This document shows positions 48,201-57,200 of a stretch of 64,000 bases of DNA, one piece after another. The notes under the pieces were generated by a model. The model was not told where the DNA came from. It was given only the letters and a program-made list of their open reading frames with translations, and ran no database searches. The DNA lies in NCBI RefSeq assembly GCF_000003195.3, contig NC_012873.2, positions 19,639,161 to 19,703,160 of the forward strand, read 5' to 3'. A program made the translations under genes and the position numbers. The stretch comes from Sorghum bicolor (lineage: Eukaryota > Streptophyta > Magnoliopsida > Poales > Poaceae). Numbering within the stretch: position 1 is the stretch's first letter; each line of letters opens with the position of its first letter.

Positions 48201-51200
48201 GTGAGTGAACTCACCACAAATGTCTCCTTGCAGTCCCTCAACGACAATGTACTCCAAAGTGGTACACAAAGAATTTTTCAGTGTATAGAAACTAGTTTTC
48301 ACCTGCCCAATTGCTCCCTTAAGTATTTTAAGATGATCTCCTCTCCTCCACGTTTGCCCTCTTCTGCTAATTGACGTATGAACTCTAACGACTTCAACTG
48401 CAGGATCGTAATAAAAGATAAGAAATAATGCAGCTACTGGATTAATGCTTTGTTAGTTGAATAAGGACACAGTATGCACAATGGTATTGCATCCATAACC
48501 CTCACCATCAATGGATATTCCAAGTCGCTCCTTGCAACTTGGATTGATAATAAGGGTGGGTTCATCATCTCCACCATCCATTTCCGCATCATACTTTTCA
48601 TGCATTTCCGTGATCCAATCATAATACTGTTTCTCGAACTGCTTATGACTTAGTAATTTTCCATCTTTACCATGTGCTTCAATATCAACCTCCTCAGCTA
48701 GTTAGCAAAAGATTTAGACCACAAATATTAGAATAACTAAAAGTGGATTTAGCAACTAAATGCACTGTTAGAAGGTGACTGGAGAAGTAAATCAGATAGG
48801 CCGATAAAAAACATACCTGAGCTACTGTTCAAGTAATTGCTACCCCAATTACGAAGTGCCTTCGTAAACGGATCGTGTTGTGCTAAGTCAGTCTGCAAAT
48901 TTAACATAACCACAGTAAGTAACATAGCATTGTTGTGTGCTTATCTAAGGAACAAGTGCCTAGCTCATGGAATATGAGTCAATGTGGTAACTGTAGACTG
49001 CATACCATAAATAATTAAATATCAATGTAATACACATACATTCTGTCTCCTTTCTGAAACAGTAGTTCAGTGGAAATATTTCATTGTAGCAATTTGACAC
49101 TTATAGACAGACAGCTGATTGGCTTTTTCCTTTTCACAAGACATCAAGCTCCACTTGGAACACATATTTATATTATATTGCTTGGTTCAAAGTTCAAACT
49201 ACTTTTGCAAAATATGTAATTTTACCTCATGTAAAACATGTGATGTTCTACTCCAACATATGCAGTTAAATAAGTTCTGCTTTGACAAATAACTTTGTGA
49301 ACATCAGGGTGGGTGTATGAAAGACAATGAGAATATTTGACTCAAATATTTAACACTGTAGAAAAAATAGGTTTTTACAGTGACAGCTTATTTTAGTATG
49401 CATGCACTGTTCTAAACAGTAAACACCTTCAAATTAGTGTGCCCATATATATATATATAGGAAAATTCCTTTCTATTCCTTTCTACATGTACGTGTAGTT
49501 ACTCTCATCTTCAATAAACCACATTGTGTTTGTGTTCATACTTGTTTATCGGTTTGAGTATGTTTATATACTCATATTAAGATACTCTAGATCTTACCAC
49601 GCAAAAAAATTTCAAAGGAATTCATATTTTTAATATATTACTAAAATGCCACTACTATATTATACACAATAAGTATAACCACATACTCTATATATGCATG
49701 TATACTTAACATACATATCACCCTAGATGGTCTAGTGTGATCATATATTTTGTCTATATACATTTCGTCCGGTCATATACACCTTAAATCTAGAGGCATA
49801 GACATGAGAGTAACTACACGCGCGTGTAGAAAAAACACGTCTTATATAGCCTAGCTCCAGTAAAGGCCAACAATTCTTTCGTACATCCTGGTAACATAGG
49901 AAATGAAAAGGAAAGTAGAAACAGTGTAACATAGCAGATAAGGACTGAAATATGGCAACTTACCTTTGACCGCGTTGGATAAAGCCCTGCATCTGTTTCT
50001 GCAAAAACAGATAAACCAAAAACAATAAATAATGCATGCAATTAAATAATAAAATTTGATAATTGTTTGGAAAAGATGGGTCACTAATAGTTTTCAGAAA
50101 AAAAGTAGACTGTTTAGAGAAAAAATCCTTTAAATTTTGTGGTTATACTTTCAAAACAGGTAGATATTACTTGTTCGATCCTAGATAATTAAGCCAGCTT
50201 TTAATGACCTTATGTTTGGTAGCGTTCAAACATATAACAAATGAGAATGACTGTCATTCCTTTTTAAGTTTATACTTGCCACCAAGATCTGCCTACTTGC
50301 ACTTGCCCATTAATCCTGGTAGCAGCAGTGAGTGTTGACTTGACACAAAGCAAAACAGGCTAGGCCAGTGACACATAGCATCAAATTGTGTTGGCCAGTT
50401 GCCACTACGTCAATCTCCACGCTGAGCACAACACGCATATATAAAAGTGGCCATCAAGCTAATCGCGCAACCATGAGCAATGTTGATGCTGCAATGGCAA
50501 ATGGCACTCAAACCAGAGTACCAACATGTTAAATCAATGTGCCATCCCTCCTACCATCTCTACATGTGGGTCACCAACTGAGTCGCTGTGCAATCTAACT
50601 TGTACCTACATAAGTTACTTCAATGCAGGCAAACACACCAGGCTCACCAGCACAGCTCTTAGTGGAACTTGAGACAATATGTCATGTACCTTATTGTTTA
50701 GCAGGAGGTACTTATTTAGTTAGAGATAACCAGCATGATAATGTTGTGGACTCGTTTGTGGGTCGCCAGTATAGGCGTCGGCCCAAACAGGGCACCTGCC
50801 CAGGTCGTGGCTAATAGGCCTAGTTGCTGGTTGTTTAGAAAAGGAAGGACAGGGAGGAGATTAGTAGATTGGTTTAGTTATGGAAGTGCACCTGTCTATA
50901 AAGGGGCACCTTAGTAGATTGTAATAGGTATCGAAGAAGGAATAAACCTCCCTGTTATCGGGGTGGGGTTTTACCCTTCGACGGTGGCGTCAGGCGATTC
51001 AGCCGCCGTCATCGGAGAAGTTCCCACCACCGAGATTCCTCGCTACCCTTTGCGTTCCAATTCTCAGTCTCATCTCTTCCTCCAATCTCCTCTGCGCTCA
51101 CCTCACCGCCCATGCCGGAGACCTCTACGAGTGCATCGCCAACCATAGCCGGCACTCCCGATCCTGTGGAAGCCAAGCTTGATCGCATCTTGGGTCAGCT

Positions 51201-54200
51201 CACCACTATCACCAATCGCCTCAATTCCCATGACGCTCGGCTTGCGCGGATTGAATCGGGCAAGCCTGACGCCAGCAAGGGTGGGGCTGGAGGCGAGGAC
51301 GCTACTCATGGCGGCGCAGCTTTCAACCGGGCCGACGGGGAAGATTCGCACGAAGACCGCGACCCCTACGGCGCGCACGAGACTGATCGCGACTGCGCCT
51401 GGGCTGAATTTCGCGAGCGGGCCCTGCGTGACCGTGCGCGCTACGATGTCCGCCGCGGGCCCGCGCGTTACGAGCCAGACTTCTACGATCGCGGAGGACG
51501 CGACTACGTCTCGCGCGGCGCCGCAGATCATCGCGAATTTCATTACGGAGATCGGGACTTCGACTGCGGCGGCTGGGAGTTCGACCGCAGAGGCGCAGAC
51601 CGCGACTTCAACCGCAGGGGCCGCGACTTCGACCGCGGAGGCCGCGACTTCACCCACGGAGGCCACGACTTCCCTCGTCCAGGCCGCGACTTCGACTGCG
51701 GCCGCCGCTTGGATGGCCGCCGCGAACTTCACCGACCCCCCAAGATACCCTTCCCTTCCTTCAACGGGGAGTCTGATCCGTTGACATGGCTTAACAAGTG
51801 TGACAATTATTTCTGGGGTCATCTGGTGTCAGAGGATCTGAAGGTGTGGCAGGCGTCCCTGCGTCTGGAAGACACCGCTGCCGAGTGGTATTACCAGATG
51901 GAGCGCGATTTTGGGATGGTCTCTTGGCCGCGCTTCGTGGAGTTCATCAACCTTCGCTTCGGGCCACCCATTCGCTCCAACTCCGTTGGGGAGATCAAGG
52001 CTTTGATCCGCACCGGCACCGTGGAGGAGTATTCGCGACGCTTCCTCGCCCTGCTCTCGAGGTGTGATGACCTGTCCACACGCACGGCAATCGATCTTTA
52101 TACAAGCGGTTTGGGACAGCCCCTGGCTTCCGATGTGGAAATCCAACACCCAGTCAATCTGCAGCAAGCTATGAGCCTAGCACGGAAGTACGAGCAGCGA
52201 CAAATTGAGGCTTCTACTGTTAACAGTTCCGCAGCACCAAATTCTTCTACACGCCGTGCCACTGCTTCGTCCAGTGCTGCAGGTTCTGGTGCTACTCTGC
52301 AAGACAGCAAGCAGGAGGGGACGCGCTCTCGCTTTCACCGCCTGACACAAGCGGAGATGCAAGAGAAGCGACAGAACGGGCAATGCTACTTCTGTCCGGA
52401 GCCTTATTCCAAGGACCACAAGTGCGCCGCCAAGGGAGTTTTCCTCATGGAGCTTGCTGAGGGCGAGGATGACCCACTTGGCGACGAAGTCACCAATCTA
52501 GAGATATCCTTGCACGCTTTAACTGGCCTGGGTTCGGCTAACTCCATGATGCTACAGGTGGTGATTGGTGGTGTTCAGCTCAGAGCTTTGGTTGACACAG
52601 GCTCCACGCACAGTTTCATTCATTCTGAGGTGGCTGCTCGTTTGGGATTATCGATCACCAAGCGTGCTGGTCTGTCCGTGATGGTAGCCAACGGTGATCA
52701 AGTGCGCAGCCCAGGTGTATGCCTCGCCACGGACGTTCTCATCCAGGACTTACGCTTCTCCATTGACTGCTTTGCTCTCGACTTGGGTGGGTTCGATCTC
52801 GTCCTTGGTGTTCAGTGGCTGCGAACTTTGGGGCCCATTGTTTGGGACTTTGACGCCCTTTTGATGGCCTTTTGGTTTAATGGCCAACATCATCAATGGC
52901 GTGGCTTAGGCAGTCGGGGCATGACTGTCACTGCTGTAACAGGTCCCCACACTGTCTTGGAAGATTTCCTACTGTCCTACAAGGACGTCTTCGACGAGCC
53001 CCATGGATTGCCTCCAGTCCGCCGCCAGGACCACCGCATACACTTGTTGCCAGGCTCTCCTCCAGTGGCGGTACGGCCATATCGGTATCCACAACTGCTC
53101 AAAGACGAAATTGAGCGCCAGTGCGACAGTATGCTAACCCAAGGGATCATTCGGGAGTCGACCTCGCCTTTTTCCTCCCTGGTGCTCCTGGTTCGCAAGC
53201 AGGACGACACATGGCGTTTTTGTGTCGACTACCGGGCACTCAATGATTGCACTGTCAAGGACAAGTTTCCTATTCCGGTCGTGGATGAGCTTCTCGACGA
53301 GCTCAAGGGTGCCCGCTTTTTCACCAAGATTGATCTTCGTAGTGGGTATCATCAGGTACGTATGCACCCGGAGGATGTCGCCAAGACCGCGTTTTGGACG
53401 CACCGTGGCCACTTCGAGTTCTTGGTCATGCCATTCGGATTGACCAATGCACCGGCGACATTTCAGGCCTTAATGAATGATGTGTTGAAGTCCTTCCTTC
53501 GACGCTTTGTACTGGTTTTCTTTGATGATATATTGATCTTCAGTCCCACGTGAGCTGAACATTTACAACATGTTCGAACTGTGCTGCAGCAACTCCGTGA
53601 TCACCACCTCTTCGCCAAGCGTTCTAAGTGTTTCTTCGGTGAGCCATCGGTCGCCTACCTTGGCCATATCATATCGGCTGATGGGGTCTCCATGGACAGC
53701 GACAAGGTGGCTGCGGTGGAGGCTTGGCCACGTCCCCGTTCAGCACAGGCTCTTCGTGGTTTTCTGGGACTTACCGGCTACGATCGCAAATTCATTGCCG
53801 GTTATGGTGGTGTGGCTGCGCCATTAACAGCCCTACTCAAGCGGGAGGCATTTTCTTGGTCCAATGAGGCAGAGGCAGCCTTTCTCCAACTCAAGGAGGC
53901 GCTGGTGTCGGCTCCACTGCTGCAGCTTCCAGATTTCAGCAAGCGTTTTATTGTTGACTGTGATGCTTCAGGAGCCGGATTTGGTGCAGTGCTTCATCAG
54001 GGCGATGGCGCAGTGGCTTATTTCAGTCGAGCAGTGGCAGCGCATCATGCTAAGCTACCAGCTTATGAGAGGGAGCTCATCGGATTGGTCAAAGCCGTAC
54101 GTCATTGGCGCCCATATTTATGGGGTCGTTCCTTCACAGTCCGTACAAACCATTGGAGTCTTAAGTACATCCTTGATCAGCGCCTTACGACGATTCCGCA

Positions 54201-57200
54201 GCACACGTGGGTGACTAAGCTCTTTGGTTATGATCTCACAGTGGAGTACCGTCCAGGGAAGCTTAACACAGTGGCGGATGCTCTGTCCTGACGTGACTCC
54301 GACATGCCTGCTGTTCGTGCAGTTTCAGCCCCAACTTTCGCACTCTATGATGACCTGCGGGTGGAGCAATTGAGTGATCCACAGGCTCAGGAGTTGCGGG
54401 TGCAATTGACAGCGGGTACAGCGCCCATTGGATGACATTGGTGGACGACATGTAGTTCAGGGGGCGTCTTTTTGTCCCTGATGCCTCATTGCTTTGGCCA
54501 CGTTTGCTGCAGGAGGCGCATGGCAGCCATGAGGGTGCTCAGAAAACTCTTCATCGGTTTCGGGCATCCTTCTACAATGCTCATGCTCATTGCTTGGTCC
54601 GAGAATATGTTCGGGGTTGTGCTATTTGTCAAAGGAACAAGACAGAGCATCTACATCCGGCTGGGTTGCTGCAACCTTTGCCCATTCCAGACCATGTGTG
54701 GCAAGACATTGCCATGGATTTCGTGGAGGGATTTCCTCGGGTTGGCGGAAAGTCAGTAATTCTTACTGTGGTCGATCGTTTTTCCAAGATGGCTCATTTT
54801 ATTGCCTTAAGTCATCCATATTCAGCAAGCTCGGTAGCTCGTGGCTTCTTCGACAATATTGTGCGCCTTCACGGGTTTCCCTATTCCATTGTGAGTGACC
54901 GTGACACAGTGTTTACCAGCAATTTTTGGGAAGAGCTCTTCAAATTGGCCAATGTCCGGTTACTCCGCAGTTCGGCATTTCATCCACAAACTGATGGACA
55001 GTCTGAGGTGACTAACCGCATTATCGTGTTGTACTTGCGCTGTTTAGCTGGTGATCGACCGCGTTCTTGACTTCAGTGGTTATCTTGGGCAGAGTTTTGT
55101 TATAATACTTCATTCCAGTCTGCTCTCCGTACCACTCCCTTCGAAGTTGTCTATGGCAGGCCACCACCGCCTCTGTTGTCTTATATTCCTGGATCTTCTA
55201 GAGTGGCGGCAGTGGATCAGCAGCTTCGTGATCGAGATGTCTTCTTGGCTGAGATACGCGAAAGGCTGCAGTTAGCTCAGGATGTGATGAAAGATCATCA
55301 AGACCAGAAGCGCCGGTCAGTTGAGTTTGAAGTAGGTGATTGGGTCTGGTTGCGCCTCCATCACCGCAATGCTGTGGGCATCACTACTGCTACATCATCC
55401 AAGCTTGGGCCTCGCTTCTTTGGACCATATCAAGTGATTGAGCGCATTGGAACAGTGGCTTATCGCCTGCAGCTTCCTCCTAAGGCACGCATTCATGACG
55501 TGTTCCATGTTGCTCTCTTGAAGAAATTTGTGGGGGCCCACTGTTTTGGTTCCATTACCTTCCATCCTTCATGGCCGGGTGGTTCCTACTCCAACTGCTG
55601 TACTCCGCATCAACCGGGGCAGCTGGCAGGTTTTGGTTCACTGGGCTGGCCGTACTTCTGCTGATGCTACTTGGGAGGCTGTAGAAGATTTCAAAGATCG
55701 CTATCCTGAGTTTCCGCTCGCGGACGAGCTGTTTGTCCGGGAGGGGGGAAATGTTGTGGACTCGTTTGTGGGTCGCCAGTATAGGCGTCGGCCCAAACAG
55801 GGCACCTGCCCAGGTCGTGGCTAATAGGCCTAGTTGCTGGTTGTTTAGAAAAGGAAGGACAGGGAGGAGATTAGTAGATTGGCTTAGTTATGGAAGTGCA
55901 CCTGTCTATAAAGGGGCACCTTAGTAGATTGTAATAGGTATCGAAGAAGGAATAAACCTCCCTGTTATCGGGGTGGGGTTTTACCCTTCGACGGTGGCGT
56001 CAGGCGATTCAGCCGCCGTCATCGGAGAAGTTCCCACCACCGAGATTCCTCGCTACCCTCTGCGTTCAAATTCTCAGTCTCATCTCTTCCTCCAATCTCC
56101 TCTGTGCTCACCTCACCGCCCACGCCGTATCAGATAATTGTAACTACTATGAGCGTGAGGTTCATCATGATCTTAAAACAATAATATCCATACTGCCAAA
56201 AAACTGCCACGTTGGGTCTACTAAAACAAGCATGCAACAACATAACATGGGAATCTACCAAAAACAGCTTTCCAGCATGGGAGGTAAGTTTGTTGATTGC
56301 AAAAATACAAGTACTTAAATATATAAAACCAAACAATAAACATTGAAGGTCATGTGTAGTTAAACACAAGTTTGTAAATATCCAATACAATTTTTCCTGA
56401 TTTTTCAGCTAAAACTGGTTGCGAGTGAAAACCAATTTCAAAAACTATCCAAGTACCACCTCACCTCAGGAAACTTTTTGGTCTGGTAACAAGTAGAAGC
56501 AGTATCTTGAGCTTACCTACAAAGCATTTCACCCTCTTGCAGCATCGCCTAAAAAACTCAGCCTTTTGGCCTTTTTTTTGTTTAGGTACCATGAATGGAA
56601 GAGAACCCTACAGTGAATAAATGATGATGTCAAGAGATTGATGAAAAAGAAAAATGATGTACTCTTACGCAAAAGTAATCTGGTTTGAGGGGCTCTGAGT
56701 TTCATCTGCAATAAGTCTGCCAACATCCGCACAAAATAATTTCTCCGAACATAAAAGAGGAATTATTTGACTAAATTGGTATGTATTGTGCTGGAAATAT
56801 AATGTAGTCAGTTTTCAGTATAGGGAGTTTAGCATTATCATGTTAACAATTTCCTCCCACTAGTAATTTTCCCAAGATGAATCTTCCTTAGGATCTGCAA
56901 CAACAGGACATAGTACTTGAGTTTGAGAAGAAAATCCCTGAAGTCAAATCAAAACTTAATCAGTTCAGCAGGCTCTGGCAAGTAATGAAAGCATCAGATA
57001 TTGGTAAATGAGGAACGTTTTGGGCTGGACAGCATTATCAAAAGTTACTGAATAAATCAGGCAACAGAGAGGTTCTGCAAGAAATTCTCTCTTGACGTGG
57101 TACCGGATTTTATGTTACCAAGCCATTGTGTTAACCAAATGGGTTGTACAAGATTTGAAGTTACCGAGTGTTAGAGGCAGCAAATTTTATTTCTCGACTA

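Larger units (their letters stand above)
50742..56132 (+). mobile_element. Full-length Reina-type chromovirus (Ty3/gypsy) in GMI1-like intron 4
   Basis: LTRs about 50742-51112/51122 and 55752-56122/56132, purine tract GAGGGGGGAAA before the 3' LTR, and GATAA at 50737-50741 and 56133-56137 as target duplication. Order Gag, protease, RT, RNase H, integrase, chromodomain, with short LTRs, fits the Reina lineage. LTRs differ at about four positions over the first 371 bp. Two in-frame stops and integrase frame breaks make it inactive. Orientation is opposite to the host gene. Confidence 0.9.
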
